The notes beneath the pieces were generated by a model. It was not told the DNA's origin, made no database searches, and was given only the letters and a program-made list of their open reading frames with translations. From Lineolata rhizophorae (Eukaryota > Ascomycota > Dothideomycetes > Lineolatales > Lineolataceae): a DNA stretch of 64,000 bases. The translations under genes and the position numbers were made by a program. Of the stretch, positions 20,930 to 31,664 are shown one piece after another. Position 1 is the stretch's first letter, and each line of letters begins with the position of its first letter. The stretch spans positions 69,178 through 133,177 of the forward strand of contig MU001697.1 of the NCBI GenBank assembly GCA_010093515.1. The letters are read 5' to 3'.

Positions 20930-23913
20930 CGAGCGTGCGTGAGGTTGTGCGGTCCCTGCGGTGGTGCCCAAGATTTTGAGGCTTGAATGATCTTATCTTT
21001 AGTTTTGGGTGAAATTTTTTTTGGAAGGATTTTGGGAAATAGGTGGGGGGATCCGTTGGTTGGTTGAAGAGGTTACAGGACCCTTTCTTTTAGGGAAGTC
21101 TGAGCGCCGGGACCCGGAAAAGGAGCACGTGGGAATGGCCGTTTTAATGCATAATATTCTCCTTTTGTCAATACCGGAAGAGCCGAACTTGCACGGAGTC
21201 GGACGAACAATGATACCCCATAAAGACGGGCGGCATAAAAGGAATGCCCCCTTCCTCTTCATATGCGTGGAAGAAGTCTAGAAGAGTTGGATAGGGTCCG
21301 AGCGAGTTGTTTCACCGTTAGCGTTTCGGCCTGGTCGTGGCTCGACCGTTGGCAATGGCATTGGGTTTCAAGAGCGGGAATGGGCCACGCCAAGGCCGGG
21401 GAAGTGCGTCGGGGTGGATCTAGTCAATGCGGCAAGGTTCTAGAATCGAAGAGGCCAACTTCAGTAGGGCTATAAATGGTCTTGTATATACGCCAACGTT
21501 AGAGAAATGGATTCTACAATTGACTAACGGGAGATGGTACCGCGGTAAAATTAGTTGGTAGCCTTTTCTTGGTCGAATAGGAATGCGAGAAATTTCGAAC
21601 ACCTTGAAATTCGATCACAAAATGTCCCGAATGGATCGGACGAACAAAATAAGGACTAGTGTCTGGAACAGCAGAGCTTTAAGTCACATGTCAATGGTGA
21701 AGGTGATGCAAGTGAAGGACTCTGTACTACCCACCTGCCGGCCGGCTTGGTAAACATCCCAACAAGATTGAGAAGTATCGAAAAGCGTCGAAATCGGTGT
21801 ATTCAATGTCGTACACTGGACACCACACTTCAACCTTGACCCGCGGTCGGACGTCTGCGTACGACAGGTAGTAGCTGCGCAAAACAATCCGATGGTTGCA
21901 CGTTCTATCGTGAGCGGCATTGAAGCCGTACGTGAGCTCGCGTCTTGATTCTGCAAGCGAAAGCAACTTGCGGGGATGGTGTAGATGTCGGTCCTGGAAG
22001 CCGCTTCATGTACCAACGCCATGCATCACCAATCGTTTTGGAAAGCAAGTTGCGCAAAGCTGTCGTGTTTTCGTGCCACAGCTACATCCGCGGCGGCCGC
22101 GGCGGATGTATCCCGCGCCTGCAGATATCGGCTGCAGTTATCGGCTGCACCGCAACAATTGGCCATTGGCGCATCTCCCCATCCGCTGCGCTCTCCATCT
22201 TTTGTTGGAAGCAAGTATGCCGAGAGGGCTTGGGAACCGAAGAGAGCAAATTCCACAACATGTTCACGAAAAGGCAATGCGTGGTTGCACGGAGCATCTC
22301 AACTAGCAATGGCAGATGGTGGTGCGGCGCTGCGGGGCCCGCGGCGCTGCGGGGCCAGTACAGTGGAGATCCTTGCCACCGGGACCGACCGTTAGGGCTG
22401 CGGTACCTGCCGCTTCCCTCCACAGGCAGCAGGAGGGTCCTGCCCCGCCCGGGAGCGGCGGACGAGGTCGAGTCAGCACTTCCTCCATAGGCATGCACCG
22501 AGGAAGGCAGATACAAGGAGGGTCGGCCGCTGCTGCCGTCCTGCCAATCTCTTTGCTCCTCGTGGCTCCGAGCTTCGAGAAGCCCGTCGCAGCAGGCGCC
22601 GCGGTGCACGAGCCGGGAGATGGAGGGATGAAGCTTTTGGTTCGGCCCACCAAAAATGAAGAAAAGCGGCAGGTCTAGGCTGGGATTGACAGGCGGCTAC
22701 GGCGGGGGCCTTCGGGGGCGTGGGCGTGGGCGTGTGCCATGTACGTTTCGGCCGGGTCGTCCGAGGGTCCGAGAGGGGGGTGTGGGTTCGGCGAGCAGCG
22801 ACGGGCGGGCGGCAGGGCGAGCGCGGGCGGGCAGCAGCGGCGGGGCCCCGGCGGGTCACGCCACATGTGCGTCCCGGCGCGCCAAGGCGCCCGCGACCGA
22901 CCCTCGGCGCGGGACCCACCCCGACCCGCAACCAGGAGCCAGCCGGCCTCGCGCCGCGGCTTTTGGCCCGTCGCCTGATCTTTTATTCCTCGATACGCGC
23001 GCCCGCCCCGAGGACGCCTCTTCGCTGCTCGGGGCCAAGGCGTGAGGGAGTCGCCGGCGCGCAAGGGCGGGAATAATAGGCTTTTATCGGAGGCTGAACA
23101 GCGCGGCCCTTCCGTCCTTCGGAAGCTGCGCCTTGGCCGCGCCGTCGTGAATAGGTGAGCGCGCTCGGCCAAGGTGGCAGCCTCAGTCATCAGCGCCCGC
23201 CCCATCAGGGCCGACGGCCCCAGCCCATTGCAGCAACCCTTAGCCCGCGCGGCACCGCCAGGAAGTCGCCCGCCGCCCGCCGCAACGCGGCAGCGCGCGC
23301 CCAGAGACACTGCGCCCTTCAACTGCCACCCGCCCGTGACGCGAAACCCTTGAGCCAACCCTTGAAGGAGCGCGGCCGCGCCCAGGTCCCCTCGCTCTGG
23401 CATCTGGCCCCTCCGAGCCGCGCCGTATCGCCGCAACCCACTGGCTCGGGTTCGGCTGTGAGACCCGAACGGCTGCTGCAGGGCTTTGAAGGGGCTCCCC
23501 TCCCACAGCCCCAGCCCGCGCGCCGCCCACACTCGTGCTCCAGCAAATTCTCCTGCGTTGCTTGGCCTTTTTCCTGTCCGACAAAACCGTTTGGCCGTCC
23601 ACGTTTTACCGGCCCTTCGACTTCTACTCCACGCTGGTTGCGCCCAACCCTCCGCAGCTTCCTTCCACACAACCCCCCCCCTTTCGCAGGACGTCACCTC
23701 ATTCTCAGCGCCACCACCACGGCGACGAAATCTATCATTGCGGCCGCAGAACCACACCGCACCGGTCCCCCTCGGGCACCTGAGCAGCTCCGTCTACTCT
23801 ATCCGCGGCCCACACGTCCATTCCCCGACATCCGTTCACGCGCTTGGCGCAGTCCGTGACCTCTCACAGGACATCGACCTAGGACGGGCTCCTGAGCCTG
23901 TCCACCGCTCATC
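20930..23913. other. Long intergenic region and GC-rich leader of the bHLH gene
   Basis: 20930-22000 is moderately AT-rich with nothing recognisable. 22080-22400 has GCGG-rich short repeats, including a 16-nt unit GCGGCGCTGCGGGGCC at 22323 and again at 22340. From 22650 to 23913 GC is very high and the last 700 bases are C-rich, as expected of a long leader. The long antisense and alternate frames here are compositional. Confidence 0.5.
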
Positions 23914-25509
23914 ATGTCCCTCAACTGGGGATCCTACCTCAACGATGATGGCCTCAATGCCTCCACCTCCAACGGCCGCTGGCCCGACATTTCCCAACAG
24001 CGACCGCAACCTAACCGACCCCTAAACCGAACCGCCGCGTCCACTCCCGCCTCCGCCGCGGCCGCCGCGGCCGTCACATCAGCAGCCGCCGCCCGGCAAA
24101 CTCTCAGCTTAGCACCGTCAGCGTCGGACATCAGCCCCTTCCAGCCCGCGAACCAGCCCGACAACTACTTCTCCGACGCTTATTATGGCAACCCGGACTC
24201 GTACTTGTTGGGCGACCTCGAGATCCTCGAGCCGCTCGGCCACATGATGGCGGGTGGGTCCACGACCGACTCCTCGCCGGAGGCCATCATGGACGCAGCC
24301 GAACTCACCAACGGACCGGCATCAAGAAAAGAGTCAAACGCCTCCGAACTTAAAAATTCCAACTCGGTGACGCCCAACACGGCGAGCTCGAGCATGTCGC
24401 CCGAATTGAACAGCGTGTCCAGCATCGCGCTCGAGACGGCGCAGAACCGGCAGTTCGGCTCGCTCTTCCCGAACCGGGCGCAGCCCGTCTACGTCGAGGA
24501 TCTCACCTACACGTCGGCGCCGCCGGCGCCCGTGACTGCCAAGAAGTCGACGTCGGGCGGGTCCGCAATCCCCGAATCCATACCCGAGGACGAGCCCATC
24601 GACCTTACGACGGCGGCTTCCAGCGCGACCACCACGACGAAACGCCAAAAGGCGCCCTCGTCGGCCGACTCCATCTCGGCCTGCTGGACCTCGCCGCTGT
24701 GCCCTAACCACAGCAAGGACGGCTCGCACCCGGACCCGAGCACGTGCGGCGGCGAGTGCGCGCCCTATCTGTTCGCGCCGGGCGGCTCGCTCGCCAACGG
24801 CACCCTCGGCGACATCATCCTGGGCAGCAGCAGCGGCGACGGGGCCACGGCCAGGGCCCTGTCCGAGTCGTCGCCCGAGGGCGAGGTCGAGTACCGTCCG
24901 CGCCTCAAGCGCTCCGAGAGCGACTCGAGCGCCGTCTCGGGCGGCGGCCGCGTCTTCGTCAAGCCGGGCGCCACCGAGCTGCGGCCGCGGCCGCCCGTCA
25001 AGGAGGAGAGCAGCGAGTCGCCGCAGGACTACACGGGCGGCCCCGCCGCCCCCTCGGTGGCGGAGGAGAAGAAGCCCGCGGGAACCGCCGGCAACACGGC
25101 GCCCAGCAGCACGTCGACGCAGCGCCGCCGCCTGCCCCACAACCAGGTCGAGCGCAAGTACCGCGAGTCGCTCAACACGCAGCTGGACAGCCTGCGGCGC
25201 GTGGTGCCGGCGCTGCAGCAGAACAACGCGCAGCGGACGGCCGCGGCAGGTGGAGCCGAGAGCGGCGGCGGCGGCGGTAGCAACGGGCCCGACATCGAGG
25301 ACCTGCCGGCGCCGACGAAGCCGAGCAAGGCGGTCGTGCTGGCGTCGGCCACGGCCTACATCAAGCAGATGGAGAAGGAGAAGCGGCAGCTGGCCGACGA
25401 GAACGCGCTGCTGCGGTCGCGCATCAAGGCGCTGCAGGCGCTGGTCAAGTGCGAGGATTGCTCCCTCATGCAGTACGTCATGGATTTGAAGATTAACAAT
25501 CAAACCTGA
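23914..25509 (+). CDS. bHLH transcription factor with SREBP-type tyrosine, no membrane span
   Basis: Single-exon 531-residue nuclear factor. The bHLH starts near residue 404: RRRLPHNQVERKYRESLN, with H409, E413 and R417 placed to read E-box half sites and Y416 where most bHLH proteins have Arg. Tyrosine at this spot is the mark of SREBP-type factors, which can bind both E-box and sterol-element sites. A Gly-rich loop follows, then helix 2 (KPSKAVVLASATAYIKQME, from about 469) and a leucine-zipper-like KRQLADENALLRSRIKALQAL. Unlike SREBP there is no membrane span, so activation by proteolysis is not expected; fungal membrane-free relatives such as UrdA or SrbB are the closest concept. The N-terminal half is disordered, with an Ala tract. 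A separate Cys/His cluster lies at residues 257-282 (C257, C263, H266, H272, C278, C282). Target genes are unknown. Confidence 0.87.
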   Translation: MSLNWGSYLNDDGLNASTSNGRWPDISQQRPQPNRPLNRTAASTPASAAAAAAVTSAAAARQTLSLAPSASDISPFQPANQPDNYFSDAYYGNPDSYLLGDLEILEPLGHMMAGGSTTDSSPEAIMDAAELTNGPASRKESNASELKNSNSVTPNTASSSMSPELNSVSSIALETAQNRQFGSLFPNRAQPVYVEDLTYTSAPPAPVTAKKSTSGGSAIPESIPEDEPIDLTTAASSATTTTKRQKAPSSADSISACWTSPLCPNHSKDGSHPDPSTCGGECAPYLFAPGGSLANGTLGDIILGSSSGDGATARALSESSPEGEVEYRPRLKRSESDSSAVSGGGRVFVKPGATELRPRPPVKEESSESPQDYTGGPAAPSVAEEKKPAGTAGNTAPSSTSTQRRRLPHNQVERKYRESLNTQLDSLRRVVPALQQNNAQRTAAAGGAESGGGGGSNGPDIEDLPAPTKPSKAVVLASATAYIKQMEKEKRQLADENALLRSRIKALQALVKCEDCSLMQYVMDLKINNQT

Positions 25510-27367
25510 AAATGCGGCGAGGAAAAAAAAAAAGAAACAAAAAACAGAGAAAAGAAAGTCAGGAAAACATACCGAAAAGGATATTCTTTATGAATTACCC
25601 TTTTTCATTTCCCTTCTCCTTTCGGCATGCCTTATTTTCCCTTACCATATTCGGTTTACTATTCCCCTATTTCTTCGGATATTTTCCAAGGCGAATAGGC
25701 GCTCTTGGCATGGCGTTTTGAAGGCGTTAGCGGAGCGAGCGTGTTTCTCTGTTGTTGTAGTCGACCAGCCGGATCTGAGCGGATGCATCAACCCCCACCA
25801 GCATTAATGCAGCCGCCGGTTAAAGGGTTTTTGCTTTGTGATGTCTTAGGGATCATAGGTCTTACGGGAATGCCGATGGGACGGATCTGCCGCTCGGAAA
25901 TGGTGAGCGCGCGGTTCATCATGTAACGTGTTCATGGATTGTGTGTGTGTGTGTTTTGCACTTCAGCTCTCCTCCCAGCCATAAAGGTGCTTCTTTGTTT
26001 GCATTCATCGGTTGCCATCATCAATCTCCTTCGGAATATCACCTACCTTATCTCTTTTTCTTTTTTTGCTTTTTGCTTGTTCTATTGTGGATCTTACAAA
26101 ACGAGCGCGATGCCTCGTATAGAGGCGAAATATTAAGGTTTTCTCAGTGATTCTGTTAACCTTTCTGGCCAATGCTGCGATCGTGAAGATTCTTTGCGGT
26201 ACGATTGTCGTCCGTTGTGCTTGCTGGATTCCTTGCCTGACCTGACCAGGCGGGTCGTTACAAATTGCGGCTTGCTCTGGGACTGAGGAAATACAAAAGC
26301 CGGAGTCCCTCCCAAAGGGTGAGCGTTGCAAAGTCTAGTTGCGTTAGGTTCTCTGCGGAATTCAATCACGACACCAGTAGATGTGAACATCGAATGCTTG
26401 AAAGCATGCCGGGCTCTCGAAATCGCGCGGATGGTCTCGTAGCAGCTGTCGTCGGAACTCGCGTTTCCGTCTCTTTTTTTCTTTTGTCCATCTCTACACC
26501 CCCTTTCATTTTTCGTTGTCCTATAGTCGTTTTTCCCATCCAGTAACGCCCATCCGTCTCTTGCACTCCAACTAAGGAGTCCTGCGCCCATCCCAACGTC
26601 TATTCCCGACCTTTGATGACGCCGCAATCGAATAAAGCCGCGATGCTGTTTGTTGCCGCCGTTTTCAAGAGCCTCGGTTGCGAAATATAGATTTTCGTGC
26701 GCGAAAATGCTGTCTGTACAAAAGCTTCTCTCCCAGCTGGCCGAAATGAAGCCCAGATTATTTTCTCAACAAAATGTCGTAACTTTGATGTGACCTTTCT
26801 CCCTTCCCAAACACAAAACTCCTATGCTGTGATGATGCAAATATCCGTCCCATATGCTTTCTACCCGACGGTAGATATGTCGTGTGTCATCGAGTCATCG
26901 CGTCGTGTCGAGTTGAACGAGAGAAGGTAGGAGTGAGAAGAGTCGTTTGAAGTGTCGCGCGGAGTAAAAGAGTGCGAAAGTCGGCCATGAGCTTGATTAA
27001 ATGGTCGAAACATCGTCATCATCGTCGTTGTCCCAGCTGCGCTCCTCGGCCCTTTGCAGCGCACACGTCAGTGGTCGCTGAAAGTTGGCGTTCGGGGCCG
27101 CGAGTTCGGAGTGCTGTGATGCACGGCGGTGACCTTCTCGTCTGCGTCTGCACATCACCGGCGATTTTCGTCAGTTCGGGTGAGTTCTCGGTACTGTGGA
27201 ATCTCGCTGGACGATTCCTTCTTTCTTTCCATGCATTTTGCTTTTCCCAAGCTCTTCGCCTCGTTAGGCGAAAGACCCTTTCGACCAGCTGGCATTGGCC
27301 ACCGGCGCCGTCTTTCTCTCTGCCTGGTTCCACTTTGTTGACATATGGAACGCGTGCGGAACGAACC
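25510..27367. other. 3' flank and intergenic DNA
   Basis: A T-rich and A-rich 3' flank (25520-25700) is followed by mixed DNA with short TTTTC-rich stretches. No gene or RNA recognised. A (GT)5-type run occurs near 25939-25952. Confidence 0.5.
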
Positions 27368-27655
27368 TTAGGCATGATCCGGGTGAAGATCTTGGGAATC
27401 AATCCTCCTTGGTGAACCCGCTTCCGACGTACCTTGGGCGACGCCCGCGAAGTGCACCGTCTCGGTCGTGCTCGTCGTAGCCGTCGTTGCCGTTGTCGCT
27501 TCGTTCCGCCACGGCCACACGGGGCCGTCCCACTCGTCCCAGCCATCCTCGTAGCTCGTGATGGCGGCCTTTTCGCGCTCGAAGGCCTCGTCGGCCGCGG
27601 AGGCGTGGGGTTGGTTGGCGGTCAGTTGCGCCGTGTATGGGTCGTAGCCGGTCAT
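27368..27655 (-). CDS. Small acidic/Trp-containing protein, function unknown
   Basis: A 95-residue frame starting MTGYDPYTAQLTANQPHASA. I accept it as a gene for two reasons. Codons in the first 75 positions strongly favour C or G endings, as in the genes nearby. A strong TATAAAAG lies 230 nt upstream on the same strand. The sequence has YEDGWDEWDGPVWPW (aromatic and acidic), a Thr-rich stretch and no signal peptide, span or known domain. A GTACGT donor-like site follows codon 75 (HFAGVAQ), so the true C-terminus may lie in a downstream exon I cannot place; read through, it ends at SQDLHPDHA. The TATA box and simple leader suggest regulated, possibly stress- or nutrient-responsive expression (inference). 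Confidence 0.5.
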   Translation of the reverse strand: MTGYDPYTAQLTANQPHASAADEAFEREKAAITSYEDGWDEWDGPVWPWRNEATTATTATTSTTETVHFAGVAQGTSEAGSPRRIDSQDLHPDHA

Positions 27656-27699
27656 GATTGCAACGGGGCTCTTTTTTGATCCTCTGGTGATCGGAAATT

Positions 27700-27813
27700 T
27701 CTTTTGAGTGGAGCAAGTGCGCGTACACAAAAATGTTGTACAGAAGCGCGGCGAATTTTGCTTGGAAACTGAGTTGAGCTCTCTGAGTCTTTAAGGACCT
27801 CTTTTGAGTGGAG
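27700..27813 (-). repeat. Duplicated 14-nt element in the leader of the small gene
   Basis: TCTTTTGAGTGGAG occurs at 27700-27713 and again at 27800-27813 (minus-strand reading CTCCACTCAAAAGA), exactly 100 nt apart. Both copies lie between the TATA box and the ATG, so they would be in the transcript's 5' leader. Confidence 0.7.
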
Positions 27814-27883
27814 TGGATTTGATTTCTTGGTATTCCCTGGTGGACGACACAAGTATACTCCCTGTCCCGCCGCCCTCGTAGTC

Positions 27884-27891
27884 CTTTTATA
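27884..27891 (-). promoter_or_regulatory. TATA box of the small gene
   Basis: On the minus strand the sequence reads CTTTATAAAAGG, containing a consensus TATAAAAG, 230 nt before the ATG at 27655. Transcription would start near 27855-27860 if spacing is normal. Confidence 0.55.
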
Positions 27892-29268
27892 AAGAACGTG
27901 TCTCTTCGCCATCCCGTTCCGCTGGGCCACTCAGCACCACCGCAATAATCGAATAGTCCAGCCCTGCCTCCGCTGTTAGTTGTTGGCATCGCGAACGGCC
28001 CGCCGCGCTGGTGTGATGCGCCGAGGCGCGCTGCTGATTGGCTGCCGGGGCCAACCGGCCGGGCCCGCATGGCATGATTACCCCCTGGTCCATCGGGTGA
28101 CACTCACACCAGCCCTGGGGATCTCGACCGCCACCGTAGTGCTCCGCCGAGCGGCTCCTCTCTATTCCATTTCCTTGGCCTCGAGCTCTATTCTTGTTTC
28201 TACATAGGTTACCTGGTCGCGCCCTGGGACCTGCCTGTTTGTAAACATGCCTTATCTGCTCCCTAGTCTCTGCGTAGCTAAGATCTACGTTCTTAAAGCT
28301 TTACTTTCTGCTCAGCTTGCGATGCGAGAGGTCTTGGCCTCCCCGCACCTGATGCCAGTAAGCGGGTAAGTCGGCCAGCAACTAAGACCATTATACCCTT
28401 GACTTGCATCAGTTCATAGACATTGGATTTCGTCCCTGGAGTGATTGCTCACGTCGGCGGTGATGCGACACGGTTACATGTGGCGGCTCAGGACAAGCAG
28501 CCTCGAGGACGATCCCCTGGTCGAGTAACCTCACCTTTTCAGACTCGTAGTACAATCACGGCAGGAACCGGAGATCTCGTGAGGAACGGATTATTGCTCG
28601 ACAGCAGAGCGGTGGGCGATAAAAGACACGACGGTGGACACCTACATACAACCAGAGCGGAGAAATAGCTTTAGATTCGCGATGGCCGATGCGAGATCAA
28701 GTGACAACCGAGAGATATTTGTGGCGGTATGCGAGAAACGCCGTCTTTCCATTGTCTGTCGACTTGCGAGGCCGGTGTCAACTCCGGGCCAGTCGCTGAT
28801 CTACGATGGCCGGACATACCACCGCCTCCGACGTTCAATTTTTGCTTGTGTCCTAGGTCGTTAACGCATTTGGCAGTACCAGCCGCGGGTATACTTGGCA
28901 AGGTCGTGGGCCAGTGGTCTGAGCTGGATGACCTCCCGTTCTCATGGGTTTAGCCATCTGCCTCCGAGGTACGTGTCGTGCAGCTGAATGTACATTCAAG
29001 AAGTTTTTTCTTCTTGTGGAAGGTGTTTGCTTGTCGAATTTGTTCTCACTGTTGGGTTGTGGATGGTCTTTGTGCCATAACCCCTCATCAATTGGAGAAT
29101 TCCGATATCTACCAGAAGGAGTAAATGGCTCTGGAATCCTTGCAAAGGAATGCAGATCCCCCAATTTTACTAGAATTCCAAGCCACTGTGTAACGCAGTT
29201 CATCGAATGAGCCCATGAGCCAGCAAAAGAAAACTTAGCTGACAATCAAACGTGGTCGCTCCTCCAGT

Positions 29269-29712
29269 CTATTTTCTGCCTTCGACCTCCTTCCTGATCC
29301 TCTCCTCCTCAGCTCGCAACTCGGGAGTAAACTCATGTCCAAAATCCTCCGCCTCGTGGATCCTCCTCACCTCAATCTGGGCCCCTTCTAGCTTGAGCGG
29401 GCACTTCTTGACCCAACTCAGCGCCTCGTCGAGATCCTTGCAACGCACTAGCCAGAAGCCAGCGACAAGCGTGTGCACCGGATCAGACGTAAAGGGACCC
29501 TTGGTAACCGTGGGCGGCCGCGCATCTACGTCGTCGGTGAATGTGACCCGCGCGCCCTCCTTCGTAGGATGCAGACCTTCCCCAGCGAGCAGGATGCCGG
29601 CCGCAGAGAGGGACGAGTTGTAGGCCGTCATGGCTTCGAGGGCTTCTTGCGGGGGCATTGCACCACCCTCGGCGTCGTGGTTGGACTTGATGATGAACAT
29701 GAAGCGGGGCAT
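29269..29712 (-). CDS. YCII-related domain protein
   Basis: Single-exon 147-residue protein of the YCII/DGPF group, small dimeric alpha/beta-barrel (ferredoxin-like) proteins common in bacteria and fungi. It opens with MPRFMFIIKSNHDAEGG, the usual first strand, then PQEALEAMTAYNSSLSAAGILLAGEGLHPT, the variant motif RPPTVTKGPFTS (where bacterial members have DGPFAE) and GFWLVRCKDLDEALSWVKKCPL. The last 35 residues are charged (AEDFGHEFTPELRAEEERIR). A His and Asp pair is thought to act in catalysis in some members, but no reaction is established for this branch. It is cytosolic by lack of signals. Whether any enzyme activity exists cannot be said. Confidence 0.85.
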   Translation of the reverse strand: MPRFMFIIKSNHDAEGGAMPPQEALEAMTAYNSSLSAAGILLAGEGLHPTKEGARVTFTDDVDARPPTVTKGPFTSDPVHTLVAGFWLVRCKDLDEALSWVKKCPLKLEGAQIEVRRIHEAEDFGHEFTPELRAEEERIRKEVEGRK

Positions 29713-30782
29713 TTTGGCTGAGGGGGTGGTCGCAAGTCCGAGGGCACGGAGGCGAGGTATAACTGAAGATCGACGACTGCCGATCCGCGCGCTGTGGGAG
29801 TAGCCGTGGTTAGAATTCCGCCGCCTTGTTGAACGAACTGTGACGCTGCTTGGTTCTTCTCGTCAATTTCGCAGGTGTTTGGCCCCTCATTTATACATGA
29901 AGCATCGTGCTTTGCACTTTCGCATTTCTCGCATCGCCTCGAATTCGACGATGTTGCCCAGCCTGAGGAGTCACTTCGAGCGCGCTCGATTTCAGGCAGC
30001 AACGCCGTATTTGTATACCTTCTGCAGAGATTACGGCCGTTGCAACAGCCCTCGCGCGGTATTGCGACGCGTGTGCAACGGCGGTGAAGATCGTGAGGGG
30101 GCGTCTGTACGTGTCATTGGTCGAATGCACAGTACGCGCGGGCGCGCTCTCACGTGCTTGCTTGAGGTGATTAGTGAACACGCCTCTCTACAAGGCTGAA
30201 TGGATAGACCCACTCTATTCGGAACTCATAAGCGGTCCAAATGCATTTTTGCGTCATAGTTGGCCATTTCCATAGAAGAAATCGAATAGGGATCAATTGA
30301 ATCTCTATTGGTGGCGGGACAGGCTCAAGTATAACTTGCTTAGCATCTTGCCAGAATCTGGTTACAGTACTCACGCGTTAAAGCAAAACGTACGATGTAA
30401 TCACCAAATCGCCGTCGCAAAGGCGTTTCTACTCAAGATTACGTCCGAAATAGGTATAGACAATCGCGTTGTTGACTGAGAGACTGCGCACAAGAAGACT
30501 GGTCTGGAATAGAAATTTAGCATACGTAAAGTGAATATTGCACTGTAGTCTAGGACCAGTCCCTAAAAGCCTTTCATTCCCTAGATGAATGTTACGAGCC
30601 CATTTATGCTGGCCTACGGACAAGCAAGCGGTAGCCCATTCGTCTAAATTCTTATTTCGCAGCCATCGCCCCATATGCTGAAGAAGAATGTAAGGAGCAA
30701 TAAGCGCAGGCATGCCACACTCCGTACCTGCAACTTCCATGTCTGCAAAGGTAATCCTATTGATGGTGAAATCTCGACAATC
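29713..30782. other. Intergenic DNA
   Basis: 29713-30200 is the upstream region of the YCII gene, and 30200-30782 is AT-rich 3' flank of the WBP11-like gene. No feature recognised. Confidence 0.5.
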
Positions 30783-31664
30783 TTATCGGTCTTCATCAGA
30801 CACCTCCTCCATCTCTACGTTTTTCACCTCGCTTTGAAACCTCTTCAACTCATCATCAACACTAGCATTAGGTCCCTCTTCCGCTTGCACGGACATCGTC
30901 TTGTGTGCAGCCTCACTTGTGGCCCTATCGTCCACGTTCTTCTCCGCTACATCGGTCTCCTGTTTCGTAGTTCCACCACCGCCAGTAACTTTGGCTTGTC
31001 CGCCTGCCCTTCTTGCCACAGCCACTGGTACGAATTTGCTGGTGGCTTCCTTTCGTAGGTCTCGAATCTGTGGCGCCGCTGAGTATACCGTCTTCGGCGC
31101 CTCTGGGGCTGAGTCAGGCTTTGGCGGCAGCGCATGTAGTCCTTCGTGCTGTGGAACCTGGCCGTGATCGCGATTGCGCCTCCGGCGTGGAATCGGCGGC
31201 GGCGTATCTCGAGGCATCGGTATGCCTCTCGCATCCGGATCGGTGTCACTGCTGCTCACGCTGCTACTTCGCCTCCGCTGCACTCGGTGCCCGTCTCTCG
31301 TGCGCTTGCCTAGCACGCAGCCCTCGTTACCACCACCGCGCTGTCCGTCACCCTCTCGCCGCTCCCTCCGCTGCGGAAACTGCGGGGCGTTATCCCCTAG
31401 TGCCTCCCTGGCTCTCCTGATGGCGCGAACGTCCTTCTCCAGCTCCTGCAGAGTCTGCTTGTCCCTAGGTCGCAGCACTTCGCCACGTGCCTCGAGCGCC
31501 TTTAGCTCGTCGATTTGCCGTTGTAATCGTTCGGGGTTGCGCCGCGCGAGCTTCTCATTGCGCTGCGCGGTGACTTGGGCTTTGGACTTTTTGAGCGCTT
31601 TAGCTTTCTCGGCTTTGCGTGCTGCGGCTGCCGGGTTGAGGGCTCGGTCGCGGTCTTTAGCCAT
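30783..31664 (-). CDS. WBP11/ELF5/Saf1-type splicing-associated protein
   Basis: Predicted 293-residue nuclear protein. The start MAKDRDRALNPAAAARKAEK, followed by a basic Lys/Ala/Arg helix with QRNEKLARRNPERLQRQIDEL, is the conserved N-terminal domain of WBP11, ELF5 and Saf1, proteins of the late spliceosome that bind WW-domain and proline-rich partners. The frame could open slightly upstream, but this is the first ATG and gives the family-typical start. The rest is disordered and mixed-charge: an Arg/Gly stretch, SSSVSSSDTD, then MPRDTPPPIPRRRRNRD, a proline motif next to basic residues that may serve as nuclear signal or WW/SH3 ligand. The acidic end has EMEEVSDEDR. Shorter than animal WBP11 (about 640), as usual in fungi. 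Single exon. Confidence 0.82.
   Translation of the reverse strand: MAKDRDRALNPAAAARKAEKAKALKKSKAQVTAQRNEKLARRNPERLQRQIDELKALEARGEVLRPRDKQTLQELEKDVRAIRRAREALGDNAPQFPQRRERREGDGQRGGGNEGCVLGKRTRDGHRVQRRRSSSVSSSDTDPDARGIPMPRDTPPPIPRRRRNRDHGQVPQHEGLHALPPKPDSAPEAPKTVYSAAPQIRDLRKEATSKFVPVAVARRAGGQAKVTGGGGTTKQETDVAEKNVDDRATSEAAHKTMSVQAEEGPNASVDDELKRFQSEVKNVEMEEVSDEDR

Larger units (their letters stand above)
27656..29268. other. Leader/promoter of the small gene and intergenic DNA
   Basis: 27656-27890 is probably the transcribed leader of the small minus-strand gene. 27900-28300 is its upstream region. 28300-29268 is mixed sequence with no supported gene and leads to the 3' end of the YCII gene. Confidence 0.5.

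Noticed and set aside
22675-23757. 360-codon minus-strand frame in the GC-rich leader region
   Set aside because: No domain, low-complexity Arg/Gly/Ala composition, lies in leader-like DNA where stops are rare because of GC content.
24334-25503. 389-codon antisense frame over the bHLH gene
   Set aside because: Arg/Leu/Gly-rich translation is the expected shadow of a GC-rich gene; the sense frame has a clear bHLH domain.
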